NCBI RefSeq assembly: GCF_018736105.1
Contig: NZ_CP076135.1
Span: forward strand, 3,222,001-3,286,000
From: Bradyrhizobium sediminis
GTDB lineage: Bacteria; Pseudomonadota; Alphaproteobacteria; Rhizobiales; Xanthobacteraceae
Direction of reading: 5' to 3'
DNA length: 64,000 nt
A model generated the notes under the pieces. That model was not told where the DNA came from. It worked only from the letters and a program-made list of their open reading frames with translations, and searched no databases. Shown here piece by piece: positions 46,533 to 56,543 of the stretch. The translations under genes were made by a program, and so were the position numbers. The first letter of the stretch is position 1; every line of letters begins with the position of its first letter.

Positions 46533-46561
46533 AATTGCCCGACAGCGAGCCGGCGAGCGCA

Positions 46562-46590
46562 TTGACAGCCCGCGCCGGTTCGCTTATTTG
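46562..46590 (+). promoter_or_regulatory. Sigma-70-like promoter of chrBA
   Basis: TTGACA at 46562-46567, a 17-base spacer, then TATTTG at 46585-46590. Just after it GGGGA-N10-TCCCC (46600-46619) is a candidate operator, possibly for ChrB. Confidence 0.55.
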
Positions 46591-46672
46591 GCAGCTTATG
46601 GGGATTTTGCGATCTCCCCACGAGGCGACATGCCCAAGTATCGCGTCCCGTATCTCTCACGAGGGCGCAACC

Positions 46673-47491
46673 ATGTCATTATTCACAACCATATCATCAG
46701 ACAAACTTTCACGGCTGATCGGCACGGCGAACACCCCTGCCCTGATCGACGTTCGCACCGACGAAGACTTTGCCGCTGATCCGCGGCTGCTTCCCGGCTC
46801 CGTGCGGCGCAACCATCAGGAGGCCGCCGACTGGGGCGAAGAGTTCGCCGGGCGGTCGGCCGTCGTGGTCTGCCTGCGCGGCCAGAAGCTCGCCCAGGGC
46901 ACTGCGGCTTGGCTCAGGCATCTCCATGTCGAAGCCGAGGCGCTGGAGGGCGGCTTCGAGGGCTGGAAGGCTGCCAAGCTGCCGCTGGTGCCCAACGCAA
47001 AGCTCCCCGCACGCGATGCGCAGGGGCGCACCGTCTGGGTCACCCGCGCGCGGCCGAAGATCGACCGCATCGCCTGTCCCTGGCTGATCCGCAGGTTCGT
47101 CGATCCCAATGCGGTGTTCCTGTTCGTGGCACCTTCCGAGGTGGTCGCGGTCGGCGAGCGCTTCAACGCCGTCCCCTTCGACATCGAGAACGTGTTCTGG
47201 AGCCATCGCGGCGAACTCTGCACGTTCGACGTGATGGTCGAGGAGTTCGGGCTGTCGACGCCGCCGATGCTGCGGCTGGCGACGATGGTGCGCGCCGCCG
47301 ACACCGGCCGGCTCGATCTTTCGCCGGAAGCGCCGGGACTGCTGGCGGCTTCGCTCGGGCTGTCGCGGATGTATGATGACGACCTCGCACAGCTCGAGGC
47401 CGGCATCGTGCTCTACGACGCCTTTTATCGCTGGTGCCGGGACGCATCGGGCGAAACCCATAACTGGCCCACCAACAAGGCGAAGCCGTGA
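46673..47491 (+). CDS. chrB: ChrB chromate-resistance protein with rhodanese domain
   Basis: A 272-residue protein. Residues 8-105 are a rhodanese domain, with IDVRTDEDFAADPRLLPGSV and the active-site loop VVVCLRGQKLAQG (C67). Residues 120-270 are the ChrB domain with RPKIDRIACPWLIRRFVDPN (C135). ChrB is regarded as a chromate-sensing regulator or as aiding resistance. The start at 46673 follows GAGGGCG. It overlaps chrA by GTGA and has its own promoter. The fusion of the sulfurtransferase is a known but uncommon form. Confidence 0.9.
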   Translation: MSLFTTISSDKLSRLIGTANTPALIDVRTDEDFAADPRLLPGSVRRNHQEAADWGEEFAGRSAVVVCLRGQKLAQGTAAWLRHLHVEAEALEGGFEGWKAAKLPLVPNAKLPARDAQGRTVWVTRARPKIDRIACPWLIRRFVDPNAVFLFVAPSEVVAVGERFNAVPFDIENVFWSHRGELCTFDVMVEEFGLSTPPMLRLATMVRAADTGRLDLSPEAPGLLAASLGLSRMYDDDLAQLEAGIVLYDAFYRWCRDASGETHNWPTNKAKP

Positions 47492-48882
47492 TCGATATCG
47501 CAACGAATGAGAAGACCGCCGAAGCTGATGCCGGTCACGGCATCAGCTTCGGCGAGGCCTTTCGGGTCTGGGTACGGGTGGCGGTGCTGAGCTTCGGCGG
47601 CCCGGCCGGGCAGATCGCGGTGATGCACCGTATCCTGGTCGAGGAAAAGAACTGGATTTCGGAAAGCCGGTTCCTGCATGCGCTGAACTACTGCATGCTG
47701 CTGCCCGGCCCCGAGGCGCAGCAGCTGGCGACCTATATCGGCTGGCTCCTGCACCGCACTGCCGGCGGCATCATGGCCGGCGGCCTGTTCATCCTTCCCG
47801 GCATCATCGCCATCATGGGGCTGAGCTATGTTTACGCCCTCTTCGGCAAGGTCGGCATGGTCGAGGCGCTGTTCTTCGGGCTGAAGGCCGCGGTGCTGGC
47901 GATCGTGATCCAGGCCGTATTCCGGGTGGGAAAACGCGCGCTGCGCAACCGGATCATGATTGCGCTCGCGGCGATCGCCTTCATCGCGATTTTCTTTTTC
48001 GACGTGCCGTTCCCGGCCATCATCATCGCCGCCGGCTTGATCGGATATGCCGGCGCCAAAGCAGGACGGAGCGAATTCGCCGCGGTCGGGCACGGCGGCG
48101 GCACGAATGGAGCCGCCGTCGACAGCATGCTCGGCGAGCAATTGCCCGACCATGTCCGCCCCAGCATTTCGCGCGCGCTGAAGGTCAGCACGGTCTGGCT
48201 ATTGCTGTGGCTGGTGCCGGTCGCAGCCCTGCTGATCACGTTCGGCCAGGCCAATGTGTTCAGCCAGATCGCCCTGTTCTTCAGCAAGATGGCCTTGGTG
48301 ACGTTCGGCGGCGCCTATGCGGTGCTGGCCTATGTCGCGCAGCAGGCGGTCGAGCACTATCACTGGCTGCAGCCGCGCGAGATGCTGGACGGTCTCGGCA
48401 TGGCCGAGACCACGCCGGGCCCGCTGATCATGGTGCTGCAGTTCGTTGGCTTCATGGCCGCCTTCCGCGACCCCGGCACGCTGTCGCCGATGCTAGCCGG
48501 CACGCTCGGCGGCTTGCTGGCGACCTGGGTCACGTTTACGCCCTGCTTCCTCTGGATCTTTCTCGGCGCGCCCTATGTCGAGACACTCAGGGGCAACAAG
48601 GGACTGGCCGGCGCGCTCGGCGCGATCACGGCGGCCGTGGTCGGCGTGATCCTCAATCTGTCGATCTGGTTCGCGCTGCACACGGTGTTCCGCGAGACCT
48701 TGCCGGTTCGTTCGCTCGGGCTCTCGTTCGACAGGCCGGTGTGGTCGAGCGTCGACCTTGCCGCGCTGGTCCTGGCGATCGCGGCTGCGACCGCGATCTT
48801 CCGCTTCAACCTGGGCATGCTGACGGTGCTGGCAGGCTCCTGCGCCGCAGGGGTGCTGCTGCGGCTGGCGGGAATAATTTGA
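47488..48882 (+). CDS. chrA: Chromate efflux transporter ChrA
   Basis: A 464-residue protein with two homologous halves. Each begins with the CHR motif: the first with [20 protein letters not shown] and the second with [40 protein letters not shown] and [15 protein letters not shown] are paired loops. It exports chromate using the proton motive force. The start is a GTG overlapping the chrB stop, so the two are co-translated. Confidence 0.95.
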   Translation: MIDIATNEKTAEADAGHGISFGEAFRVWVRVAVLSFGGPAGQIAVMHRILVEEKNWISESRFLHALNYCMLLPGPEAQQLATYIGWLLHRTAGGIMAGGLFILPGIIAIMGLSYVYALFGKVGMVEALFFGLKAAVLAIVIQAVFRVGKRALRNRIMIALAAIAFIAIFFFDVPFPAIIIAAGLIGYAGAKAGRSEFAAVGHGGGTNGAAVDSMLGEQLPDHVRPSISRALKVSTVWLLLWLVPVAALLITFGQANVFSQIALFFSKMALVTFGGAYAVLAYVAQQAVEHYHWLQPREMLDGLGMAETTPGPLIMVLQFVGFMAAFRDPGTLSPMLAGTLGGLLATWVTFTPCFLWIFLGAPYVETLRGNKGLAGALGAITAAVVGVILNLSIWFALHTVFRETLPVRSLGLSFDRPVWSSVDLAALVLAIAAATAIFRFNLGMLTVLAGSCAAGVLLRLAGII

Positions 48883-48897
48883 GCGCGCCGGGCTAGA

Positions 48898-49827
48898 CTA
48901 AACGACCTCCGCCGGCGCCAGCTTGCAGACATCGCTGCCGGCCTCGATCTGCAGCGTAGCGTGGTGGATGTTGAAGCGGTGCGAAAGTTCCGCGCAGACA
49001 TGATGCAGGAATTCATCGTCGTAGCCGCCGGGACGCACCAGATGCGCGGTCAGCGCGGTTTCGTTGGTGCTCATCGCCCAGACGTGGAGATCGTGCACTT
49101 CGGTGACGCCTTCGAGCCGGCCGAGATAATCCTTCACGTCAGCCAGTTCGATGCCCTTGGGCACGCCGTCCAGCGCGAGATTGACGCTGTCGCGGGCCAG
49201 CCCCCAGCCGCTCGCCAGCACCACGGCTGCGATGACGAGGCTGATCGCGGGATCGATCCACAGCCACCCCGTCAGCATGATCGCGAAGGCCGCCACCACC
49301 ACGCCAAGGGAAACGCCGGCATCCGCCGCCATGTGCAGGAAGGCGCCGCGGATGTTGAGGTCGCCATGACGGCCGCGCATGAACAACAGCGCGGTGGCGC
49401 CGTTCACGACGATGCCGAGCGCAGCAACCCAAACCACGGTCCGCCCCGCCACCTCGGCGGGCTCCCTGATCCGGTCGACGGCCTCCACCGCAATGGCGCC
49501 GACCGCGATCAGCAGCAGCCCGGCATTGACCAGCGCGGCGAGGATCGAGGCGCGCCGGTAACCGTAGGTGTGCTGCGGCGTCGGCCGCCGGCGCGCGAGC
49601 CAGCCCGCCGCCCATGCCAGCATGAGCGCGATCACGTCGGAAAAATTGTGAACCGCGTCCGAGATCAGCGCCAGCGAGTTCGCGGCGTACCCGAACACCA
49701 GCTCCGCCGCGACGAAGGCGGTGTTGAGCGCAATGCCAGCCGCGAACGCGAATCCGAAATGATCGGGCGCGTGGGAATGCGCGGCATGATCGTGCCCGTG
49801 GGAATGGTCGTGATCGTGGTGGGCCAT
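48898..49827 (-). CDS. Cation diffusion facilitator transporter
   Basis: A 309-residue CDF exporter of zinc, cobalt or cadmium. The N-terminus is histidine-rich (MAHHDHDHSHGHDHAAHSHA). Metal-site residues lie in LALISDAVHNFSDVIALML (the HxxxD pair) and FLHMAADAGVSLGVVVAAF. The C-terminal cytoplasmic domain ends with LTAHLVRPGGYDDEFLHHV and INIHH-like residues RFNIHHATLQIE. It converges with chrA. It completes the metal block. Confidence 0.92.
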   Translation of the reverse strand: MAHHDHDHSHGHDHAAHSHAPDHFGFAFAAGIALNTAFVAAELVFGYAANSLALISDAVHNFSDVIALMLAWAAGWLARRRPTPQHTYGYRRASILAALVNAGLLLIAVGAIAVEAVDRIREPAEVAGRTVVWVAALGIVVNGATALLFMRGRHGDLNIRGAFLHMAADAGVSLGVVVAAFAIMLTGWLWIDPAISLVIAAVVLASGWGLARDSVNLALDGVPKGIELADVKDYLGRLEGVTEVHDLHVWAMSTNETALTAHLVRPGGYDDEFLHHVCAELSHRFNIHHATLQIEAGSDVCKLAPAEVV

Positions 49828-49960
49828 GGCGCTCGCGATAACCGTTGCGGAGCCGCTTGGTACGGCTGATGCGATTATAGCGCAGGCGAAATGGCGAATA
49901 CTATTACGGAGGCGATCCCATTCATCGTCCCTGCGAACGAACGCAGGCACGACCAGGAAA

Positions 49961-52213
49961 TCACTCCACGCCGCGATTGAACTTGTTCGACTTCGGCAGG
50001 CCATGCGCGAGGCGGCCGGCGTCGGCGCGGTTGCCGCGCCAGTCGGACAGTTCCTTCCAGCTCAGGCTCTGGTCGCGCCCGGCCGAATCCTTCCAGGTGA
50101 GACCGGCTTTCGACTCGAACGTGGCGACATCCGACAGCGAGGCGCTGGTGTATTTCTGTAAGCGCACGCCGCGGCCGCGCGCCATCTCCGGCACCTGGTC
50201 GAGCGGGAACACCACCATCTTGTGGTTGGTGCCGATCACCGCGACGGTGTCGCCGGCGACGGTCGCGATCGCGCAGGCTTCGTTCGGCATCTCGACGTTC
50301 AGCACCTGCTTGCCCTTGCGGGTATTGCCGACGCAATCGTCTTCGTTGACGACAAATCCCTGCCCCTCCAGGCTCGCGATCAGGAATTTGCGGCCGCCCT
50401 TGTTGACGAACAGCGACACGATCGCGGCGTCCTGATCCATGTCGATGAACATCCGGATCGGCTCGCCATGGCCGCGCCCGCCCGGCAGTTTGGCGACGTC
50501 GAGCGAATAGAATTTGCCGTTGGTGGCGAACAACAGGAGCTTCGACGTGGTCTCGGCGAAGAACGCCTGACCGAGTTTGTCGTCGGTCTTGAAGGTCAAC
50601 CCCGAGAGATCGGCGACGTGGCCCTTGAGCGTGCGGACCCAGCCCTTCTCGGAAACGACGACTGTGACCGGCTCGCGCTCGACAAAGGCTTCCTCGATCG
50701 CGGCAAGATCGTGCTCGGGCGCATCGGCGAATTGGGTGCGGCGCTTGCCGAGCGGCGTCTTCGGCCCGAAGATGTCGCGAACCTTGCGGACCTGCTCGCC
50801 GATCCTGGACCACTGCTCGGCTTCAGAGCCGAGCATCGCCTTGATGCCCTTCAATTCGGCGCGAAGATTCTTGTCCTCGGTGCGGATCTCGAATTCCTCG
50901 AGCTTGCGCAAACTGCGCAGCCGCATGTTGAGGATGGCGTCGGCCTGGATTTCGGTGAGCTTGAACGCCTTGATCAGCGCCGGCTTCGGCTCATCCTCGG
51001 TACGGATGATCTTGATCACCTTGTCGATGTTCAGATACGCGATCAGGTAACCGCCGAGCACCTCCAGCCGGTGTTCGATCTGTTCCTTGCGGAAGTTGGA
51101 GCGGCGCAGCAGCACGTCGCGCAGATGGTCGAGCCATTCGCGCAGGCATTCGGCCAGCCCAAGCACCTTGGGGATGCGGCCCTTCACCAGCACGTTGAGG
51201 TTCAGGGGAATCCGGCTCTCCAGCTCGGTCAGCTTGAACAGCGATTCCATCAGCAGTTCGGGATCGACCGCGCGGGATTTCGGCTCGATCACGAGGCGGA
51301 TGTCCTCGGCGGATTCGTCGCGGACGTCGCCGACCAGCGGCAGCTTCTTTTCGTTGAGCAGCTCGGCGATTTTTTCCACCAGCCGCGACTTCTGCACCAG
51401 CCAGGGAATTTCCGTGATCACCACGACCCAGGTGCCGCGGGCGCCCTCTTCCTGGACCCATTTGGCGCGGGTGCGGAACGAGCCGCGCCCGGTCATATAG
51501 GCTTCCGCGATGCTCTCCTTGGAATCGACGATGATGCCGCCGGTCGGGAAGTCCGGGCCCTTGACCCATTTCAGGAGCGATTTGGACTTGGCGTCGGGCT
51601 TGTCGATCAGATGAAGTGCGGCATCGCAGAGCTCGGCCGCATTGTGCGGCGGGATCGAGGTCGCCATGCCGACCGCGATGCCCTGCGCGCCGTTGGCGAG
51701 CAGGTTCGGGAAGCCGCCGGGCAGCACGACCGGCTCTTTCGACTGGCCGTCGTAGTTGGCGCGGAACTCGACGCCGTCCTCGTCGATGCCTTCGAGCAGG
51801 AGCCGCGCGACCTCGGTCATGCGGGCTTCGGTGTAGCGGTAGGCGGCCGGATTATCGCCGTCGATATTGCCGAAATTGCCCTGGCCGTCGACCAGCGGAT
51901 AGCGCGAGGAGAAATCCTGTGCGAGGCGCACCAGCGCGTCGTAGATCGATTGATCGCCATGCGGATGGAACGAGCCCATCACGTCGCCGACGATCTTGGC
52001 GGATTTCTTGAACGGCGTGCCGGGGTCGAGCCGCAACAGCCGCATGCCGTAGAGGATGCGCCGGTGCACCGGTTTCAGCCCGTCGCGGGCATCCGGCAGC
52101 GCACGGTGCATGATGGTCGAGAGCGCGTAAGCGAGGTAGCGCTCCTCGAGCGCGTCGCGCAGCATGACCTCGTGGATCTCAGCCGGTTCAGGCGGAATCA
52201 GTCGTTTTCCCAT
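49961..52213 (-). CDS. parC: DNA topoisomerase IV subunit A
   Basis: A 750-residue topoisomerase subunit. The catalytic tyrosine is Y127 in [10 protein letters not shown]. The quinolone-site segment reads [19 protein letters not shown], so the positions matching E. coli Ser80 and Glu84 are Gln88 and Asp92. The C-terminal domain carries several beta-propeller blades ([46 protein letters not shown]). The ATG at 52213 gives the usual start [16 protein letters not shown]. It decatenates daughter chromosomes with ParE, not in this window. Confidence 0.97.
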   Translation of the reverse strand: MGKRLIPPEPAEIHEVMLRDALEERYLAYALSTIMHRALPDARDGLKPVHRRILYGMRLLRLDPGTPFKKSAKIVGDVMGSFHPHGDQSIYDALVRLAQDFSSRYPLVDGQGNFGNIDGDNPAAYRYTEARMTEVARLLLEGIDEDGVEFRANYDGQSKEPVVLPGGFPNLLANGAQGIAVGMATSIPPHNAAELCDAALHLIDKPDAKSKSLLKWVKGPDFPTGGIIVDSKESIAEAYMTGRGSFRTRAKWVQEEGARGTWVVVITEIPWLVQKSRLVEKIAELLNEKKLPLVGDVRDESAEDIRLVIEPKSRAVDPELLMESLFKLTELESRIPLNLNVLVKGRIPKVLGLAECLREWLDHLRDVLLRRSNFRKEQIEHRLEVLGGYLIAYLNIDKVIKIIRTEDEPKPALIKAFKLTEIQADAILNMRLRSLRKLEEFEIRTEDKNLRAELKGIKAMLGSEAEQWSRIGEQVRKVRDIFGPKTPLGKRRTQFADAPEHDLAAIEEAFVEREPVTVVVSEKGWVRTLKGHVADLSGLTFKTDDKLGQAFFAETTSKLLLFATNGKFYSLDVAKLPGGRGHGEPIRMFIDMDQDAAIVSLFVNKGGRKFLIASLEGQGFVVNEDDCVGNTRKGKQVLNVEMPNEACAIATVAGDTVAVIGTNHKMVVFPLDQVPEMARGRGVRLQKYTSASLSDVATFESKAGLTWKDSAGRDQSLSWKELSDWRGNRADAGRLAHGLPKSNKFNRGVE

Positions 52214-52290
52214 GGGGACGGGTTAAACTTTTGAGGCGAATCGGGCAAGAAATGAATCATGTTCCCTTGCGCCCTCGCGGGAAGGTTTTG

Positions 52291-52533
52291 ATGGCGAAAA
52301 GACCCAAGCCCGAGCCACATCTTCAGTATCACAGGGACGGCAGCATCTGGGCGCGCGGACAAACCGTCGGCGGCGTCCCCACCGGTTATTGGGAATGGTT
52401 CCGCAGGGACGGTGTACGGATGCGGTCCGGCACCTTTTCAGAAGGTGAGCAAACCGGAGAATGGACGACCTACGACAAGACCGGTGCCGTCTACAAGGTG
52501 ACCACCATCAAACCGAAAAAGAAGCAGGTCTGA
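52291..52533 (+). CDS. MORN-repeat-like small protein
   Basis: An 80-residue protein with repeat-like units: YHRDGSIWARGQTVGGVPTG, YWEWFRRDGVRMRSGTFSEG and EWTTYDKTGAVYKV, matching the MORN/YwqK pattern Y-x-x-D-G-x2-x2-G. It lacks a signal peptide. Such short proteins are often called YwqK-type, without real evidence of antitoxin action. GGAAGG precedes the ATG at 52291. It is divergent from parC, 77 bases apart. Confidence 0.75.
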   Translation: MAKRPKPEPHLQYHRDGSIWARGQTVGGVPTGYWEWFRRDGVRMRSGTFSEGEQTGEWTTYDKTGAVYKVTTIKPKKKQV

Positions 52534-52567
52534 CGTTCGGCGCGGGCTAGAGCCATTTCCACCTCAG

Positions 52568-52667
52568 ATGCATCCTTCGAGACGCATCGCTTCGCGATGC
52601 TCCTCAGAATGAGGTCTCAGTCCCTCATGGTGAGGAGCGCGTCTTCGCGCGTCTCGAACCATGAGGC
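52568..52667. repeat. Intergenic palindromic repeat (family C)
   Basis: ATCCTTCGAGACGCATCGCT with TGCTCCTCAGAATGAGG and CCCTCATGGTGAGGAGCGCG with GCGCGTCTCGAACCATGAGG. Complete copy, just after the MORN-like gene and at the end of recO. Confidence 0.75.
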
Positions 52668-52671
52668 CCCG

Positions 52672-53430
52672 CTAGTCTAGTGACGCGGCTTCTGCCTGAG
52701 CCCGATACTTCCTCACCGCGTTGATAAACCCGTCGCGGGCGTCGGAATGGCCCTGCCCGCGCGGCTCCAGCACGTGGCGGAGCAGGAACAGGCCAGTGAG
52801 CGCAAAGCCGTCCTGCAGGTCCTGGTCCGACCAGCCGTTCTCCCCACCGCCGCCTTCGCGCAAAAACGCCGGCAGCCGCAACAGCCGGTCGCGCCAGGGA
52901 TCGCCGGCCCGCCGCGACACCGCGCCGCCGGACTTCGGCGACACGTAAACAAGGTCCGAGGTCTCGCCGGTGGCGGCGCAATTCTCCAGATCGAGCCCGA
53001 AGCCGAGCTCGGCCAGCATCGCCAGTTCGAATTTGATCAGCTGCACCGCAGCCTCGCCGATGTCGTCGAAATCGTCCAGCGTGCGTTCCAGCATCTCGTA
53101 GATGTCCTGATGCGGATCGCGCTCCGGCAGCAGCCGCGCCAGCGAGGCCAGATGGGTCACGCCGTAAGTCGCGTGCGACGACGCCAGCACGGTGGCCGCG
53201 CGCAGCCGCGTGCCCTCGAGGACGTAATAGCCGAGATGCTCGTCGAGCCGCGCCCGCCACACCGCAGTGACGCTGTTGCCGGGCTGCAGCATCGGCCGCA
53301 TCCGCTTTCCGGCGCCGCCGCGCACCAGGCCGAGGTGGCGGCCGTGGCCGCGTGTCAGCAGTTCGACGATGGCGCTGGATTCGCCATGCCGCCGCACCCC
53401 CAGCACGATGCCTTCGTCGGTCCATTCCAT
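52672..53430 (-). CDS. recO: DNA repair protein RecO
   Basis: A 252-residue protein of the RecFOR gap-repair pathway. The N-terminal OB-fold begins [20 protein letters not shown], then [20 protein letters not shown], and the helical part has [12 protein letters not shown] and [19 protein letters not shown]. The zinc cysteines of some RecO proteins are absent. The start at 53430 is chosen from the family N-terminus; the open frame runs further up. era, rnc and lepB lie upstream in the same direction, but a repeat and a small membrane gene separate them. Confidence 0.94.
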   Translation of the reverse strand: MEWTDEGIVLGVRRHGESSAIVELLTRGHGRHLGLVRGGAGKRMRPMLQPGNSVTAVWRARLDEHLGYYVLEGTRLRAATVLASSHATYGVTHLASLARLLPERDPHQDIYEMLERTLDDFDDIGEAAVQLIKFELAMLAELGFGLDLENCAATGETSDLVYVSPKSGGAVSRRAGDPWRDRLLRLPAFLREGGGGENGWSDQDLQDGFALTGLFLLRHVLEPRGQGHSDARDGFINAVRKYRAQAEAASLD

Positions 53431-53479
53431 GGGGCGGAGTGTACAGGATTCCGGCGTGGGACGCAGCAACCTCACCGCC

Positions 53480-53562
53480 GTCATTCCGGGGCGATGCGAA
53501 GTATCGAACCCGGAATCTCGAGATTCCGGGATGGTGCTTACGCACCATCCCGGAATGACGAA
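53480..53562. repeat. Palindromic repeat (family D), long copy
   Basis: GTCATTCCGGGGCGATGCGA, AACCCGGAATCTC-GAGATTCCGGGA and GGTGCTTACGCACCATCCCG, ending GGAATGACG. Lies between recO and the small membrane gene. Confidence 0.7.
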
Positions 53563-53572
53563 CGTAGATCAC

Positions 53573-53953
53573 TCACGCGTTGAACCAGCCCACCGCGTCG
53601 CCGGTGAAGGAAAAATACAGGCCGGCCGCCGTCAGCGCGCAGGACACGATTTCGATGCCGCTGTCAAACCCGACGCCCCTTTCGCCGACGATCTGCACCA
53701 GCGAGATCACCGACAGCACCAAAGCCGTGGCCAGCGCCCAGCGCGGCCAGTTCTTTTGCCGCCGCGCGGCGAGCCAGACGAAATAGACCAGAAGCAGGAT
53801 CAGGCCGGCCGCCATCAGGGTCGCGACCATGATCATCGATTCCGTCATCTGCGCGCTCGGCGTCCGTTCCGCAAACGCCACCGACAGCGTGTCGAGCATC
53901 AGCGACACATAAAGCAGCACTTCGAACCACAGGACGTTTCTGGGTACGGTCAT
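53573..53953 (-). CDS. Hypothetical four-segment membrane protein
   Basis: A 126-residue protein with four predicted membrane spans near residues 10-28, 42-62, 72-90 and 104-122. It begins MTVPRNVLWFEVLLYVSLML. I do not recognise a family. It lies in the same direction as era, 11 bases from it, so it probably belongs to the era-rnc-lepB transcript. No enzymatic motif is visible. Confidence 0.75.
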   Translation of the reverse strand: MTVPRNVLWFEVLLYVSLMLDTLSVAFAERTPSAQMTESMIMVATLMAAGLILLLVYFVWLAARRQKNWPRWALATALVLSVISLVQIVGERGVGFDSGIEIVSCALTAAGLYFSFTGDAVGWFNA

Positions 53954-53964
53954 CGGGACGCCGG

Positions 53965-54894
53965 CTATTCCTTGGGGAATTCTAGTCCCATTTCGCGGTA
54001 GCGGTTGGGATCGTCGCCCCAGTTCTCGCGCACCTTGACGAACAGGAACAGGTGCACGGGAACGCCGACGATCTCGGATATCTCTTTGCGCGCGTCCGCA
54101 CCGATCGACTTGATGGTGGCGCCGCCCTTACCGAGCACGATCTTGCGCTGGCTTTCGCGCTCGACAAAGATCGTCTGCTCGATGCGGATCGACTTGTCCT
54201 TGCGCTCGGTCCAGGTGTCGGTCTCGACGGTGGACTGATACGGCAACTCCTGATGCAGCTGCCGGAAAATCTTCTCGCGGGTGATTTCCGCCGCCAGATG
54301 CCGCATCGGCGCGTCCGACATCTGGTCTTCCGGGTAATGGTAAGGTCCCGGCGGCACCATCGCGGCCAGCTTGTGGCGCAGATCGTCGACGCCGTCGCCG
54401 GTCATGGCCGAAACCATGAAAGTCTCTGCAAACTTCAGCCGCTCGTTGGCGGCCTGCGCCAGCTTCAACAGCTTTTCCTTGGAGACGATGTCGACCTTGT
54501 TGATGACCAGGATCTTGGGATGACTGACGATCGCGAGCTTGGCGAAGATCGCCTCGGCCTCCTCGTCGATCCCGGCCTTGGCGTCGAGCAGCACGCAGAC
54601 CAGGTCGGCGTCATGCGCCCCGACCCATGCGGTCGATACCATGGCGCGGTCGAGCCGCCGCTTCGGTGCGAAGATGCCGGGCGTATCGACCAGGATGATC
54701 TGGGCGTTGTTGTCGATCACGATGCCGCGAATCAGCGCGCGGGTGGTCTGCACCTTGCGCGAGACGATCGTGACCTTGGAACCGACCAGCGCATTGACCA
54801 GCGTGGACTTGCCGACATTGGGGGCGCCGATCAGCGCAACGAAGCCGCAGCGGGTAGCCACCGGGGCGGCATTTTCAGGGGTTTCAGCCATCAT
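53965..54894 (-). CDS. era: GTPase Era
   Basis: A 309-residue GTPase that binds 16S rRNA during 30S assembly. G1 is ALIGAPNVGKSTLVNALVG, G3 is VDTPGIFAPKRRLDRAM, G4 is LVINKVDIVSKEKLL and G5 is VSAMTGDGV. The C-terminal KH domain includes RESQRKIVLGKGGATIKSIG. The ATG at 54894 is preceded by GGAGG, and overlaps rnc by eleven bases; a second ATG follows at 54891. Confidence 0.96.
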   Translation of the reverse strand: MMAETPENAAPVATRCGFVALIGAPNVGKSTLVNALVGSKVTIVSRKVQTTRALIRGIVIDNNAQIILVDTPGIFAPKRRLDRAMVSTAWVGAHDADLVCVLLDAKAGIDEEAEAIFAKLAIVSHPKILVINKVDIVSKEKLLKLAQAANERLKFAETFMVSAMTGDGVDDLRHKLAAMVPPGPYHYPEDQMSDAPMRHLAAEITREKIFRQLHQELPYQSTVETDTWTERKDKSIRIEQTIFVERESQRKIVLGKGGATIKSIGADARKEISEIVGVPVHLFLFVKVRENWGDDPNRYREMGLEFPKE

Positions 54895-55702
54895 TGTTCC
54901 CGCCGCCGACGCCCTCGCGCTCGATCATCACGGAGGCCGCGACCTTTTCGGCGGCGCGCTTGCTGCCGCCGACGCCTTCGGCCGACGCGAGGCCGGGCAG
55001 ATCCACGGCAACGCGGAACTGCGGATCGTGATGCGGCCCGGTGCGCTCGATCTCGCGATAAACCGGCGTCGGCAGTCCCTTGCCCTGCGCCCATTCCTGC
55101 AGCACGGTCTTGGGATCGCGCAGCGGCCGCCGCGGCTTGCGCATCCGCTCGGTCCAGTTGCGCTCGACGAATTGCGCCGCTGCATTGTAGCCGCCGTCGA
55201 GAAAGATCGCCCCGATCACCGCTTCGCAGATGTCGCCGAGCACCGATTTGCGCAAGCGCGCGCCAGCGCCGGCGCCGACCGCCCCCAACTTGATGTCGTC
55301 GATCAACCCGAGCGATTTTGCGACATCGGCACAACTTTCCTTGCGGACGAGATCGGCGAGCCGCTTCGACAGTTCGCCCTCGTCGGCATTGGGAAAGGCG
55401 CGGTACAGCATGTCGGAGACAACGAGTCCGAGCACGTGATCGCCGAGAAATTCGAGCCGCTGGTAGCTGTCGCCGCGCTTGCGCGAGGATTTCAGCGCGG
55501 AAACGTGGGTGAAGGCGGTGGCCAGCAGTTCGGCGTCGGCGAATTTATGTCCGATCCGCGCCTCGATCGCCGCCGTGGCGGCCTTGGCGCTGATCTTGCT
55601 GCGCTTCTTCTTCACCGCTGCGACTTCACCCCCGGCGCCAGGCTGGGACCGTGCGTCGCCGGTTGCGGATGATGTCTGGAGATCAGGTGATTCGTCGTTC
55701 AT
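54884..55702 (-). CDS. rnc: Ribonuclease III
   Basis: A 272-residue double-strand RNA endonuclease. A 30-residue lysine-rich extension precedes the catalytic domain, which has RLEFLGDHVLGLVVSDMLYR with the signature residues and GDICEAVIGAIFLDGGYNAA. The C-terminal dsRNA-binding domain ends with SKRAAEKVAASVMIER. The start at 55702 overlaps the lepB stop by ATGA, and its end overlaps era. The lepB-rnc-era order is conserved. Confidence 0.96.
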   Translation of the reverse strand: MNDESPDLQTSSATGDARSQPGAGGEVAAVKKKRSKISAKAATAAIEARIGHKFADAELLATAFTHVSALKSSRKRGDSYQRLEFLGDHVLGLVVSDMLYRAFPNADEGELSKRLADLVRKESCADVAKSLGLIDDIKLGAVGAGAGARLRKSVLGDICEAVIGAIFLDGGYNAAAQFVERNWTERMRKPRRPLRDPKTVLQEWAQGKGLPTPVYREIERTGPHHDPQFRVAVDLPGLASAEGVGGSKRAAEKVAASVMIEREGVGGGNNDG

Positions 55703-56457
55703 CGCACGATGGAGAATATGCGATTCCAGCGCACCGCGGTGGGCCAACGCCAGAACATCCAGGCGTGTTCGCCTTCGGCAATGGAGAAGAAGATCATCTG
55801 CGCCCGGCCGACGATATTCTCGAACGGTACATAGCCGACGGCCGACAGCACCCGGCTGTCGGTGGAATTGTCGCGGTTGTCGCCCATCATGAAGAAGTGG
55901 CCGGGCGGCACCGTGTAGAGAGTGGTGTTGTCGTAGAAACCGTTGTCGACGCAATCCAGCGACTCATAGGTGACTCCGTTCGGCAGCGTCTCCCTCCAGC
56001 GCTTCACCCGCGCGGTGGCGTCGGACCCGCAGGGATCCTCGCCGATGAAGTCGCTGAGGCGCTCGCGCTTGACCGGCTTCTCATTGATGTAGAGCAGCCC
56101 CTCCTTCATCTGGATGCGGTCGCCGGGCAACCCGATCACGCGCTTGATGTAGTCGGTGGAATCGTCCTTTGGCAGGCGGAACACCACGATATCGCCGCGC
56201 GCCGGCTCGGATCCGAAGATGCGCCCCGAGAACAGCGGCGGCGACAACGGGATCGAATAGTGGCTGTAGCCGTAGGAATATTTCGAGACGAACAGGTAAT
56301 CGCCGACCAGCAGCGTCGCCTTCATCGATCCCGACGGGATATTGAAGGGCTGGAACAGGAAGGTGCGGATCACGAGCGCGATCAGCAGGGCATGGATGAC
56401 CACGCGGATGGTTTCACCCAAGCCGCTTTCAGTTTTTGTCCCGGATGTCACGCTCAT
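55699..56457 (-). CDS. lepB: Signal peptidase I
   Basis: A 252-residue membrane protease that cuts Sec signal peptides. One N-terminal membrane segment (about 18-38) precedes the serine motif IPSGSMKATLLVGDYLFVSK. The lysine is in RGDIVVFRLPKDDSTDYIKR, followed by VIGLPGDRIQMKEG, and the box E GDNRDNSTDSR lies near residue 205. The ATG at 56457 is chosen by family length. A family E repeat and 278 non-coding bases lie upstream. Confidence 0.96.
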   Translation of the reverse strand: MSVTSGTKTESGLGETIRVVIHALLIALVIRTFLFQPFNIPSGSMKATLLVGDYLFVSKYSYGYSHYSIPLSPPLFSGRIFGSEPARGDIVVFRLPKDDSTDYIKRVIGLPGDRIQMKEGLLYINEKPVKRERLSDFIGEDPCGSDATARVKRWRETLPNGVTYESLDCVDNGFYDNTTLYTVPPGHFFMMGDNRDNSTDSRVLSAVGYVPFENIVGRAQMIFFSIAEGEHAWMFWRWPTAVRWNRIFSIVR

Positions 56458-56498
56458 CGCTTTCCCAATTCCCGTCGCGATTCACCGCGCGGTGGCAG

Positions 56499-56543
56499 AG
56501 CATTTTCCTCACGCGAATCGCTTTCGTTTCGCGTCAAGAAAAT
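56499..56543. repeat. Degenerate palindromic repeat (family E)
   Basis: GCATTTTCCTCACGCGAATC and CGTTTCGCGTCAAGAAAATG pair imperfectly. Degenerate relative of 44090-44191, between lepB and acpS. Confidence 0.55.

Noticed and set aside
45749..46672. Extended N-terminus for chrB
   Set aside because: It is the out-of-frame shadow of the TauE/SafE gene, and a promoter and ribosome site lie before 46673.
50222..52234. A 670-codon open frame opposite parC
   Set aside because: Shadow of parC with no recognisable domain.
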